Assembly: GCF_029227915.1 (NCBI RefSeq) | Contig: NC_079880.1 | Location: 1,676,001-1,740,000 of the forward strand | Direction of reading: 5' to 3' | Length of the DNA stretch: 64,000 nt | Source of the DNA: Hydractinia symbiolongicarpus | Taxonomy: Eukaryota; Cnidaria; Hydrozoa; Anthoathecata; Hydractiniidae | In this document: piece by piece, positions 36,600 to 48,241 of the stretch | Layout: each line of letters starts with the position of its first letter | Position numbering within the stretch: position 1 is the stretch's first letter | Made by a program: the position numbers and the translations under genes | Notes under the pieces: model-generated | Told to the model about the DNA's origin: nothing | Databases searched by the model: none | Seen by the model: the letters and a program-made list of their open reading frames with translations, nothing else

Positions 36600-37930
36600 T
36601 GTATACTTTTGACTATACGGGCCGAGTCCGGGATTTACGGGAAATTGCAGGTTTTCGTTTGCCGGCGATTAAACATCTTTTATTCAGCGTCTCATCAAAA
36701 ATGAAAATATTTTTAAATACTACAAGTCTCATGGGCTTTAGTGGTGAAATAATAATTTAAAAAATCGTTCGGGAAATGAGTTTACACCCTGGGTACTTTC
36801 TTTGTATACTTTTGACTATGCGGGCCGAGTCCGGGGTTTACGGGAAATGGCGGGTTTTTGTTTGCCGGCGATTAAACTTCTTTTATTCAGCGTCTCATCA
36901 AAAATGAAAACATTTTTGAAAACTACAAGTCTCAAGCGTTTTAGTGGTGAAAAGATAATTTAAAAAATCGTTTTGGAAATGAGTTTACTCACAGGGTACT
37001 TTCTTTGTATACATTCGTCTATACGGGCCAAGCCAGGGATTTACGGGAAATCGCAGGTTTTCGTTTGCCGGCGATTAAACCACTTTCATTAAGCGTCTCA
37101 TCAAAAATAAAAACATTTCTGAAAACTACAAGTCTCATGCGTTTTAGTGGTGAAAAAATAATTTAAAAAATCGTTCAGGAAATGAGTTTACTCACTGGGT
37201 ACTTTCCTTGTATACTTTTGACTATACGGGCCGAGTCCGGGATTTACGGGAAATCGCAGGTTTTCGTTCGGCGGCGATTAAACTTCTTTTATTCAGCGTC
37301 TTATCAAAAATGAAAACATTTTTAAAAACTACAAGTCTCATGGGCTTTATTGGTGAAATAATAATTTAAAAAATCGTTTGGGAAATGAGTTTACTCCCTG
37401 GGTACTTTCTTTGTATACTTTTGACTATACGGGCCGAGTCCGGGATTTACGGGAAATCGCAGGTTTTCGTTTGCATTCGATTAAACTTCTTTTATTCAGC
37501 GTCTCATCAAAAATGAAAACATTTTTGAAAACTACAAGTCTCATGCGTTTTAGTGGTGAAAAAATAATTTAAAAAATCGTTCGGCAAATGAGTTTACACC
37601 CTGGGTACTCTCTTTGTATACTTTTGACTATACGGGCCGGGTCCGGGATTTACGGGAAATCGCAGGTTTTCGTTTGCCGGCGATTAAATTTCTTTTATTC
37701 AGCGTCTCATCAAAAATGAAAACATTTTTGAAAACTACAAATCTCATGCGTTTTAGTGGTGAAAAAATAATTTAAAAATTCGTTTGGGAAATGAGTTTAC
37801 TCACTGGGTACTTTCCTTGTATACTTTTGACTATACGGGCCGAGACCGGGATTTACGGGAAATTGCGGGTTTTCGTTTACCGGCGATTAAACTTCTTTTA
37901 TTCAGCGTCTCATCAAAAATGAAAACATTT
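36600..37930 (+). repeat. Segment paired with 42,081-43,411 (offset 5,481 bp)
   Basis: It shares GAAATTGCAGG (36,641 and 42,122), the ACATTCGTC landmark (36,979 and 42,460), GTTCGGCGGC with GCGTCTTATC (about 37,267 and 42,748), TTTGCATTCGATT (37,472 and 42,953), GATTAAATTTC and a GACCGGG monomer, all at an offset of 5,481 bp or 27 monomers. Beyond the right end one copy continues with the ordinary ATGCG monomer and the other with the GGACTTTAGTGATG monomer. Confidence 0.85.
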
Positions 37931-38392
37931 TTGAAAACTACAAGTCTCATGCGTTTTAGTGGTGAAAAAATAATTTAAAAATTCGTTCGGGAAATGAGTT
38001 TACTCACTGGGTACTTTCTTTGTATACTTTTGACTATACGGGCCGAGTCCGGGATTTACGGGAAATCGCAGGTTTTCGTTTGCATTCGATTAAACTTCTT
38101 TTATTCAGCGTCTCATCAAAAATGAAAACATTTTTGAAAACTACAAGTCTCATGCGTTTTAGTGGTGAAAAAATAATTTAAAAAATCGTTCGGCAAATGA
38201 GTTTACTCACTGGGTACTTTCCTTGTATACTTTTGACTATACGGGCCGAGACCAGGATTTACGGGAAATTGCGGGTTTTCGTTTGCCGGCGATTAAACTT
38301 CTTTTATTCAGCGTCTCATCAAAAATGCAAACATTTTTAAAAACTACAAGTCTCATGGACTTTAGTGATGAAATAATAATTTAAAAAATCGT

Positions 38393-39610
38393 TTGAGAAA
38401 TGGGTTTACCCCCTGGGTACTTTCTTTGTATACTTGTGACTATACGGGCCGAGTACGGGATTTACGGGAAATCACAGGTTTTCGTTTGCCGGCGATTAAA
38501 CTTCTTTTATTCAGCGTCTCATCAAAAATGAAAACATTTTTAAAAACTACAAGTCTCATGGACTTTAGTGATGAAATAATAATTTAAAAAATCGTTTGAG
38601 AAATGGGTTTACCCCCTGGGTACTTTCTTTGTATACTTGTGACTATACGGGCCGAGTACGGGATTTACGGGAAATCACAGGTTTTCGTTTGCCGGCGATT
38701 AAACTTCTTTTATTCAGCGTCTCATCAAAAATGAAAACATTTTTGAAAACTACAAGTCTCATGCGTTTTAGTGGTGAAAAAATAATTTAAAAATTCGTTC
38801 GGGAAATGAGTTTACTCACTGGGTACTTTTCTTGTATACTTTTGACTATACGGGCCGAGTCCGGGATTTACGGGAAATCGCGGGTTTTCGTTTGCCGGCG
38901 ATTAAACTTCTTTTATTCAGCGTCTCATCAAAAATGAAAACATTTTTAAAAACTACAAGTCTCATGGGCTTTAGTGGTGAAATAATAATTTAAAAAATCG
39001 TTCGGGAAATGAGTTTACACCCCGGGTACTTTCTTTGTATACTTTTGACTATACGGGCCGAGTCCGGGATTTACGGGAAATCGCAGGTTTTCGTTTGCCG
39101 GCGATTAAACTTCTTTTATTCAGCGTCTCATCAAAACTGAAAACATTTTTGAAAACTACATGTCTCATGCGTTTTAGTGGTGAAAAAATAATTTAAAAAA
39201 TCGGTCGGGAAATGAGTTTACACCCTGGGTACTCTCTTTGTATACTTTTGACTATACGGGCCGAGTCCGGGATTTACGGGAAATCGCAGGTTTTCGTTTG
39301 CATTCGATTAAACTTCTTTTATTCAGCGTCTCATCAAAAATGAAAACATTTTTGAAAACTACAAGTCTCATGCGTTTTAGTGGTGAAAAAATAATTTAAA
39401 AAATCGTTCGGCAAATGAGTTTACTCACTGGGTACTTTCCTTGTATACTTTTGACTATACGGGCCGAGACCAGGATTTACGGGAAATTGCGGGTTTTCGT
39501 TTGCCGGCGATTAAACTTCTTTTATTCAGCGTCTCATCAAAAATGAAAACATTTTTAAAAACTACAAGTCTCATGGACTTTAGTGATGAAATAATAATTT
39601 AAAAAATCGT
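38393..39610 (+). repeat. Q-Q-R-S-T-U unit (6 monomers, 1,218 bp)
   Basis: Two consecutive near-identical Q monomers (anchored near 38,400 and 38,603, both with private TACTTGTGACTATAC and GAGAAATGGG) are followed by R, S and T. A sixth monomer U then follows (GGCAAATGAG, TTTCCTTG, GACCAGG, AAATTGCGGG). T here ends in TTTGCATTCGATT, a form seen elsewhere in the 37,378 and 42,859 monomers. Confidence 0.87.
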
Positions 39611-40625
39611 TTGAGAAATGGGTTTACCCCCTGGGTACTTTCTTTGTATACTTGTGACTATACGGGCCGAGTACGGGATTTACGGGAAATCACAGGTTTT
39701 CGTTTGCCGGCGATTAAACTTCTTTTATTCAGCGTCTCATCAAAAATGAAAACATTTTTAAAAACTACAAGTCTCATGGACTTTAGTGATGAAATAATAA
39801 TTTAAAAAATCGTTTGAGAAATGGGTTTACCCCCTGGGTACTTTCTTTGTATACTTGTGACTATACGGGCCGAGTACGGGATTTACGGGAAATCACAGGT
39901 TTTCGTTTGCCGGCGATTAAACTTCTTTTATTCAGCGTCTCATCAAAAATGAAAACATTTTTGAAAACTACAAGTCTCATGCGTTTTAGTGGTGAAAAAA
40001 TAATTTAAAAATTCGTTCGGGAAATGAGTTTACTCACTGGGTACTTTTCTTGTATACTTTTGACTATACGGGCCGAGTCCGGGATTTACGGGAAATCGCG
40101 GGTTTTCGTTTGCCGGCGATTAAACTTCTTTTATTCAGCGTCTCATCAAAAATGAAAACATTTTTAAAAACTACAAGTCTCATGGGCTTTAGTGGTGAAA
40201 TAATAATTTAAAAAATCGTTCGGGAAATGAGTTTACACCCCGGGTACTTTCTTTGTATACTTTTGACTATACGGGCCGAGTCCGGGATTTACGGGAAATC
40301 GCAGGTTTTCGTTTGCCGGCGATTAAACTTCTTTTATTCAGCGTCTCATCAAAACTGAAAACATTTTTGAAAACTACATGTCTCATGCGTTTTAGTGGTG
40401 AAAAAATAATTTAAAAAATCGGTCGGGAAATGAGTTTACACCCTGGGTACTCTCTTTGTATACTTTTGACTATACGGGCCGAGTCCGGGATTTACGGGAA
40501 ATCGCAGGTTTTCGTTTGCATTCGATTAAACTTCTTTTATTCAGCGTCTCATCAAAAATGAAAACATTTTTGAAAACTACAAGTCTCATGGACTTTAGTG
40601 ATGAAATAATAATTTAAAAAATCGT
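39611..40625 (+). repeat. Q-Q-R-S-T unit (5 monomers, 1,015 bp), copy 1
   Basis: This is the unit at 38,393 without U. T joins directly to the GGACTTTAGTGATG front of the next Q near 40,590. That junction has the TTTTTGAAAAC of the U-preceding type followed by the Q front, which suggests that loss of U happened by exchange within the monomer. Confidence 0.87.
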
Positions 40626-41640
40626 TTGAGAAATGGGTTTACCCCCTGGGTACTTTCTTTGTATACTTGTGACTATACGGGCCGAGTACGGGATTTACGG
40701 GAAATCACAGGTTTTCGTTTGCCGGCGATTAAACTTCTTTTATTCAGCGTCTCATCAAAAATGAAAACATTTTTAAAAACTACAAGTCTCATGGACTTTA
40801 GTGATGAAATAATAATTTAAAAAATCGTTTGAGAAATGGGTTTACCCCCTGGGTACTTTCTTTGTATACTTGTGACTATACGGGCCGAGTACGGGATTTA
40901 CGGGAAATCACAGGTTTTCGTTTGCCGGCGATTAAACTTCTTTTATTCAGCGTCTCATCAAAAATGAAAACATTTTTGAAAACTACAAGTCTCATGCGTT
41001 TTAGTGGTGAAAAAATAATTTAAAAATTCGTTCGGGAAATGAGTTTACTCACTGGGTACTTTTCTTGTATACTTTTGACTATACGGGCCGAGTCCGGGAT
41101 TTACGGGAAATCGCGGGTTTTCGTTTGCCGGCGATTAAACTTCTTTTATTCAGCGTCTCATCAAAAATGAAAACATTTTTAAAAACTACAAGTCTCATGG
41201 GCTTTAGTGGTGAAATAATAATTTAAAAAATCGTTCGGGAAATGAGTTTACACCCCGGGTACTTTCTTTGTATACTTTTGACTATACGGGCCGAGTCCGG
41301 GATTTACGGGAAATCGCAGGTTTTCGTTTGCCGGCGATTAAACTTCTTTTATTCAGCGTCTCATCAAAACTGAAAACATTTTTGAAAACTACATGTCTCA
41401 TGCGTTTTAGTGGTGAAAAAATAATTTAAAAAATCGGTCGGGAAATGAGTTTACACCCTGGGTACTCTCTTTGTATACTTTTGACTATACGGGCCGAGAC
41501 CGGGATTCACGGGAAATTGCGGGTTTTCGTTTGCCGGCCATTAAACTTCTTTTATTCAGCGTCTCATCAAAAATTAAAACATTTTTAAAAACTACAACTC
41601 TCATGGGCTTTAGTGATGAAATAATAATTTAAAAAATCGT
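40626..41640 (+). repeat. Q-Q-R-S-T unit (5 monomers, 1,015 bp), copy 2
   Basis: It is identical in order to the preceding unit. T here continues into GACCGGGATTCACGGG and GCCGGCCATT, as in the 33,521 and 43,468 cassettes. The block thus returns to the older arrangement at its right edge. Confidence 0.87.
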
Positions 41641-42080
41641 TTGGGAAATGAGTTTACCCCCTGGGTACTTTCTTTGTATACTTTTGACTATACGGGCCGA
41701 GTACGGGATTTACGGGAAATCGCAGGTTTTCGTTTGCCGGCGATTAAACTTCTTTTATTCAGCGTCTCATCAAAAATGAAAACATTTTTGAAAACTACAA
41801 GTCTCATGCGTTTTAGTGGTGAAAAAATAATTTAAAAATTCGTTCGGGAAATGAGTTTACTCACTGGGTACTTTTCTTGTATACTTTTGACTATACGGGC
41901 CGAGTCCGGGATTTACGGGAAATCGCGGGTTTTCGTTTGCCGGCGATTAAACTTCTTTTATTCAGCGTCTCATCAAAAATGAAAACATTTTTGAAAACTA
42001 CAAGTCTCATGGGCTTTAGTGGTGAAATAATAATTTAAAAAATCGTTCGGGAAATGAGTTTACTCACTGGGTACTTTTCT

Positions 42081-43411
42081 TGTATACTTTTGACTATACG
42101 GGCCGAGTCCGGGATTTACGGGAAATTGCAGGTTTTCGTTTGCCGGCGATTAAACTTCTTTTATTCAGCGTCTCATCAAAAATGAAAATATTTTTAAATA
42201 CTACAAGTCTCATGGGCTTTAGTGGTGAAATAATAATTTAAAAAATCGTTCGGGAAATGAGTTTACACCCTGGGTACTTTCTTTGTATACTTTTGACTAT
42301 GCGGGCCGAGTCCGGGGTTTACGGGAAATGGCGGGTTTTCGTTTGCCGGCGATTAAACTTCTTTTATTTAGCGTCTCTTCAAAAATGAAAACATTTTTGA
42401 AAACTACAAGTCTCAAGCGTTTTAGTGGTGAAAAGATAATTTAAAAAATCGTTTTGGAAATGAGTTTACTCACAGGGTACTTTCTTTGTATACATTCGTC
42501 TATACGGGCCAAGCCCGGGATTTACGGGAAATCGCAGGTTTTCGTTTGCCGGCGATTAAACCACTTTCATTAAGCGTCTCATCAAAAATGAAAACATTTC
42601 TGAAAACTACAAGTCTCATGCGTTTTAGTGGTGAAAAAATAATTTAAAAAATCGTTCAGGAAATGAGTTTACTCACTGGGTACTTTCCTTGTATACTTTT
42701 GACTATACGGGCCGAGTCCGGGATTTACGGGAAATCGCAGGTTCTCGTTCGGCGGCAATTAAACTTCTTTTATTCAGCGTCTTATCAAAAATGAAAACAT
42801 TTTTAAAAACTACAAGTCTCATGGGCTTTATTGGTGAAATAATAATTTAAAAAATCGTTTGGGAAATGAGTTTACTCCCTGGGTACTTTCTTTGTATACT
42901 TTTGACTATACGGGCCGAGTCCGGGATTTACGGGAAATCGCAGGTTTTCGTTTGCATTCGATTAAACTTCTTTTATTCAGCGTCTCATCAAAAATGAAAA
43001 CATTTTTGAAAACTACAAGTCTCATGCGTTTTAGTGGTGAAAAAATAATTTAAAAAATCGTTCGGCAAATGAGTTTACACCCTGGGTACTCTCTTTGTAT
43101 ACTTTTGACTATACGGGCCGAGTCCGGGATTTACGGGAAATCGCAGGTTTTCGTTTGCCGGCGATTAAATTTCTTTTATTCAGCGTCTCATCAAAAATGA
43201 AAACATTTTTGAAAACTACAAATCTCATGCGTTTTAGTGGTGAAAAAATAATTTAAAAATTCGTTTGGGAAATGAGTTTACTCACTGGGTACTTTCCTTG
43301 TATACTTTTGACTATACGGGCCGAGACCGGGATTTACGGGAAATTGCGGGTTTTCGTTTGCCGGCGATTAAACTTCTTTTATTCAGCGTCTCATCAAAAA
43401 TGAAAACATTT
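42081..43411 (+). repeat. Downstream copy of 36,600-37,930
   Basis: It matches the upstream copy except for scattered single-base differences, such as GTTCTCGTTC near 42,741 and GCGTCTCTTC near 42,371. It is followed immediately by the Q-R-S-T cassette at 43,468, an arrangement also seen at 33,318-34,332. Confidence 0.83.
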
Positions 43412-43467
43412 TTAAAAACTACAAGTCTCATGGACTTTAGTGATGAAATAATAATTTAAAAAATCGT

Positions 43468-44279
43468 TTGGGAAATGGGTTTACCCCCTGGGTACTTTCT
43501 TTGTATACTTGTGACTATACGGGCCGAGTACGGGATTTACGGGAAATCACAGGTTTTCGTTTGCCGGCGATTAAACTTCTTTTATTCAGCGTCTCATCAA
43601 AAATGAAAACATTTTTGAAAACTACAAGTCTCATGCGTTTTAGTGGTGAAAAAATAATTTAAAAATTCGTTCGGGAAATGAGTTTACTCACTGGGTACTT
43701 TTCTTGTATACTTTTGACTATACGGGCCGAGTCCGGGATTTACGGGAAATCGCGGGTTTTCGTTTGCCGGCGATTAAACTTCTTTTATTCAGCGTCTCAT
43801 CAAAAATGAAAACATTTTTAAAAACTACAAGTCTCATGGGCTTTAGTGGTGAAATAATAATTTAAAAAATCGTTCGGGAAATGAGTTTACACCCCGGGTA
43901 CTTTCTTTGTATACTTTTGACTATACGGGCCGAGTTTGGGATTTACGGGAAATCGCAGGTTTTCGTTTGCCGGCGATTAAACTTCTTTTATTCAGCGTCT
44001 CATCAAAACTGAAAACATTTTTGAAAACTACATGTCTCATGCGTTTTAGTGGTGAAAAAATAATTTAAAAAATCGGTCGGGAAATGAGTTTACACCCTGG
44101 GTACTCTCTTTGTATACTTTTGACTATACGGGCCGAGACCGGGATTCACGGGAAATTGCGGGTTTTCGTTTGCCGGCCATTAAACTTCTTTTATTCAGCG
44201 TCTCATCAAAAAATAAAACATTTTTAAAAACTACAACTCTCATGGGCTTTAGTGATGAAATAATAATTTAAAAAATCGT
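43468..44279 (+). repeat. Four-monomer cassette Q-R-S-T, distal copy (812 bp)
   Basis: It has the same four monomers as 33,521-34,332, and T again runs into TTCACGGG with GCCGGCCATT. The Q copy combines the TACTTGTGAC of the 38-41 kb units with GGGAAATGGG rather than GAGAAATGGG. It is therefore an intermediate between the first cassette and the amplified ones. Confidence 0.83.
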
Positions 44280-44489
44280 TTGGGAAATGAGTTTACCCCC
44301 TGGGTACTTTCTTTGTATACTTTTGACTATACGGGCCGAGTACGGGATTTACGGGAAATCGCAGGTTTTCGTTTGCCGGCGATTAAACTTCTTTTATTCA
44401 GCGTCTCATCAAAAATGAAAACATTTTTGAAAACTACAAGTCTCATGCGTTTTAGTGGTGAAAAAATAATTTAAAAATTCGTTCGGGAA

Positions 44490-45909
44490 ATGAGTTTACT
44501 CACTGGGTACTTTTCTTGTATACTTTTGACTATACGGGCCGAGTCCGGGATTTACGGGAAATCGCGGGTTTTCGTTTGCCGGCGATTAAACTTCTTTTAT
44601 TCAGCGTCTCATCAAAAATGAAAACATTTTTGAAAACTACAAGTCTCATGGGCTTTAGTGGTGAAATAATAATTTAAAAAATCGTTCGGGAAATGAGTTT
44701 ACACCCCGGGTACTTTCTTTGTATACTTTTGACTATACGGGCCGAGTCCGGGATTTACGGGAAATCGCAGGTTTTCGTTTGCCGGCGATTAAACTTCTTT
44801 TATTCAGCGTCTCATCAAAAATGAAAACATTTTTGAAAACTACAAGTCTCATGCGTTTTAGTGGTGAAAAAATAATTTAAAAATTCGTTCGGGAAATGAG
44901 TTTACTCACTGGGTACTTTTCTTGTATACTTTTGACTATACGGGCCGAGTCCGGGATTTACGGGAAATCGCGGGTTTTCGTTTGCCGGCGATTAAACTTC
45001 TTTTATTCAGCGTCTCATCAAAAATGAAAACATTTTTAAAAACTACAAGTCTCATGGGCTTTAGTGGTGAAATAATAATTTAAAAAATCGTTCGGGAAAT
45101 GAGTTTACACCCCGGGTACTTCCTTTGTATACTTTTGACTATACGGGCCGAGTCCGGGATTTACGGGAAATCGCAGGTTTTCGTTTGCCGGCCATTAAAC
45201 TTCTTTTATTCAGCGTCTCATCAAAAATGAAAACATTTTTAAAAACTACAACTCTCATGGGCTTTAGTGATGAAATAATAATTTAAAAAATCGTTTGGGA
45301 AATGAGTTTACCCCCTGGGTACTTTCTTTGTATACTTTTGACTATACAGGCCGAGTACGGGATTTACGGGAAATCACAGGTTTTCGTTTGCCGGCGATTA
45401 AACTTCTTTTATTCAGCGTCTCATCAAAAATGAAAACATTTTTGAAAACTACAAGTCTCATGCATTTTAGTGGTGAAAAAATAATTTAAAAATCGTTCGG
45501 GAAATGAGTTTAAACCCTGGGTACTCTCTTTGTATACTTTTGACTATACGGGCCGAGTCCGGGATTTACGGGAAATCGCAGGTTTTCGTTTGCCGGCGAT
45601 TAAACTTCTTTTATTCAGCGTCTCATCAAAAATGAAAACATTTTTGAAAACTACAAGTCTCATGCGTTTTAGTGGTGAAAAAATAATTTAAAAATTCGTT
45701 CGGGAAATGAGTTTACTCACTGGGTACTTTTCTTGTATACTTTTGACTATACGGGCCGAGTCCGGGATTTACGGGAAATCGCAGGTTTTCGTTTGCCGGC
45801 GATTAAACTTCTTTTATTCAGCGTCTCATCAAAAATGAAAACATTTTTGAAAACTACAAGTCTCATGCGTTTTAGTGGTGAAAAAATAATTTAAAAATTC
45901 GTTCGGGAA
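44490..45909 (+). repeat. Seven-monomer tandem duplication, copy 1 (1,420 bp)
   Basis: The anchor at 44,490 pairs with 45,910. Shared private variants include TACTTCCTTTG (45,118 and 46,538), the GTTTAAACCC monomer (about 45,507 and 46,927) and ATGCATTTTAG. A private difference is TATACAGGCC near 45,345, where copy 2 has TATACGGGCC. Confidence 0.88.
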
Positions 45910-47126
45910 ATGAGTTTACTCACTGGGTACTTTTCTTGTATACTTTTGACTATACGGGCCGAGTCCGGGATTTACGGGAAATCGCGGGTTTTCGTTTGCC
46001 GGCGATTAAACTTCTTTTATTCAGCGTCTCATCAAAAATGAAAACATTTTTGAAAACTACAAGTCTCATGGGCTTTAGTGGTGAAATAATAATTTAAAAA
46101 ATCGTTCGGGAAATGAGTTTACACCCCGGGTACTTTCTTTGTATACTTTTGACTATACGGGCCGAGTCCGGGATTTACGGGAAATCGCAGGTTTTCGTTT
46201 GCCGGCGATTAAACTTCTTTTATTCAGCGTCTCATCAAAAATGAAAACATTTTTGAAAACTACAAGTCTCATGCGTTTTAGTGGTGAAAAAATAATTTAA
46301 AAATTCGTTCGGGAAATGAGTTTACTCACTGGGTACTTTTCTTGTATACTTTTGACTATACGGGCCGAGTCCGGGATTTACGGGAAATCGCGGGTTTTCG
46401 TTTGCCGGCGATTAAACTTCTTTTATTCAGCGTCTCATCAAAAATGAAAACATTTTTAAAAACTACAAGTCTCATGGGCTTTAGTGGTGAAATAATAATT
46501 TAAAAAATCGTTCGGGAAATGAGTTTACACCCCGGGTACTTCCTTTGTATACTTTTGACTATACGGGCCGAGTCCGGGATTTACGGGAAATCGCAGGTTT
46601 TCGTTTGCCGGCCATTAAACTTCTTTTATTCAGCGTCTCATCAAAAATGAAAACATTTTTAAAAACTACAACTCTCATGGGCTTTAGTGATGAAATAATA
46701 ATTTAAAAAATCGTTTGGGAAATGAGTTTACCCCCTGGGTACTTTCTTTGTATACTTTTGACTATACGGGCCGAGTACGGGATTTACGGGAAATCACAGG
46801 TTTTCGTTTGCCGGCGATTAAACTTCTTTTATTCAGCGTCTCATCAAAAATGAAAACATTTTTGAAAACTACAAGTCTCATGCATTTTAGTGGTGAAAAA
46901 ATAATTTAAAAATCGTTCGGGAAATGAGTTTAAACCCTGGGTACTCTCTTTGTATACTTTTGACTATACGGGCCGAGTCCGGGATTTACGGGAAATCGCA
47001 GGTTTTCGTTTGCCGGCGATTAAACTTCTTTTATTCAGCGTCTCATCAAAAATGAAAACATTTTTGAAAACTACAAGTCTCATGCGTTTTAGTGGTGAAA
47101 AAATAATTTAAAAATTCGTTCGGGAA
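45910..47126 (+). repeat. Seven-monomer tandem duplication, copy 2 (six intact monomers)
   Basis: It matches copy 1 for six monomers. The seventh, starting at 47,127, has diverged (GGGCGAGTCCAGG) and runs into the deletion near 47,320. Confidence 0.86.
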
Positions 47127-47436
47127 ATGAGTTTACTCACTGGGTACTTTTCTTGTATACTTTTGACTATACGGGCGAGTCCAGGATTTACGGGAAATCG
47201 CGGGTTTTCGTTTGCCGGCGATTAAACTTCTTTTATTCAGCGTCTTATCAAAAATGAAAACATTTTTAAAAACTACAAGTCTTATGGGCTTTAGTGGTGA
47301 AATAATAATTAAAAAAAAACATTCGGTGATTAAACTTCTTTTATTCAGCGTCTCATCATAAATGAAAACATTTTTAAAAACTACAAGTCTCATGGGCTTT
47401 AGTGGTGAAATAATAATTTAAAAAATCGTTCGGGAA
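47127..47436 (+). repeat. Two monomers fused by a ~96 bp deletion
   Basis: The anchors at 47,127 and 47,437 are 310 bp apart, 96 bp less than two monomers. Near 47,304-47,331 the A/T tract of one monomer (AATAATAATT and a run of A) joins CATTCGGTGATTAAAC of the next. The lost part includes the anchor, the GTATA dyad and the GGG-rich segment. The junction lies in an A-run, compatible with slippage or end joining. This is the largest break in the ~203 bp register in the window and it coincides with the C to D boundary. Confidence 0.9.
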
Positions 47437-48241
47437 ATGAGTTTACACCCCGGGTACTTTATTTGTATACTTTTGACTATACGGGCCGAGTCCGTGATTT
47501 ACGGGAAATAGCAGGTTTTCGTTTGCCGGCGATTAAACTTCTTTTATTCAGCGTCTCATCAAAAATGAAAACATTTTTAAAAACTACAAGTCTCATGGGC
47601 TTTAGTGGTGAAATAATAATTTAAAAAATCGTTCGGGAAATGAGTTTACACCCCGGGTACTTTCTTTGTATACTTTTGACTATACGGGCCGAGTCCGGAA
47701 TTTACGGGAAATCGCAGGTTTTCGTTTGCCGGCGATTAAACTTCTTTTATTCAGCGTCTCATCAAAACTGAAAACATTTTTGAAAACTACAAGTCTCATG
47801 CGTTTTAGTGGTGAAAAAATAATTTAAAAAATCGTTCGGGAAATGAGTTTACACCCTGGGTACTCTCTTTGTATACTTTTGACTATACGGGCCGAGTCCG
47901 GGATTTACGGGAAATCGCAGGTTTTCGTTTGCCGGCGATTAAACTTCTTTTATTCAGCGTCTCATCAAAAATGAAAACATTTTTGAAAACTACAAGTCTC
48001 ATGCGTTTTAGTGGTGAAAAAATAATTTAAAAATTCGTTTGGGAAATGAGTTTACTCACTGGGTACTTTCCTTGTATCCTTTTGACTATACGGGCCGAGA
48101 CCGGGATTTACGGGAAATTGCGGTTTTTCGTTTGCCGGCCATTAAACTTCTTTTATTCAGCGTCTCATCAAAAATGAAAACATTTTCAAAAACTACAAGT
48201 CTCATGGGCTTTAGTGATGAAATAATAATTTAAAAAATCGT

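Larger units (their letters stand above)
29883..47436 (+). repeat. Domain C: mosaic of short HOR blocks
   Basis: This domain has no single period. Blocks of 3 to 7 monomers are repeated locally and at distance, in changing order. New diagnostic forms appear: GTACGGG with AAATCACAGG; GACCGGG with AAATTGCGGG; ACACCCCGGGTAC; CATCAAAACTG with ACATGTCTC; TTTGCATTCGATT; TTCACGGG with GCCGGCCATT; and ACATTCGTCTATAC. Monomers keep the ~203 bp register except for short copies near 31,350 and 47,320. The separate entries for this domain give the repeats whose partners I could pair by private variants. Confidence 0.85.

Noticed and set aside
47133-47393. Minus-strand open frames at 47,133-47,393, 54,089-54,286, 55,104-55,301 and 56,321-56,518
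   Set aside because: They are antisense shadows of ordinary monomers. The longest one spans the 96 bp deletion near 47,320, which joins two frames by chance.
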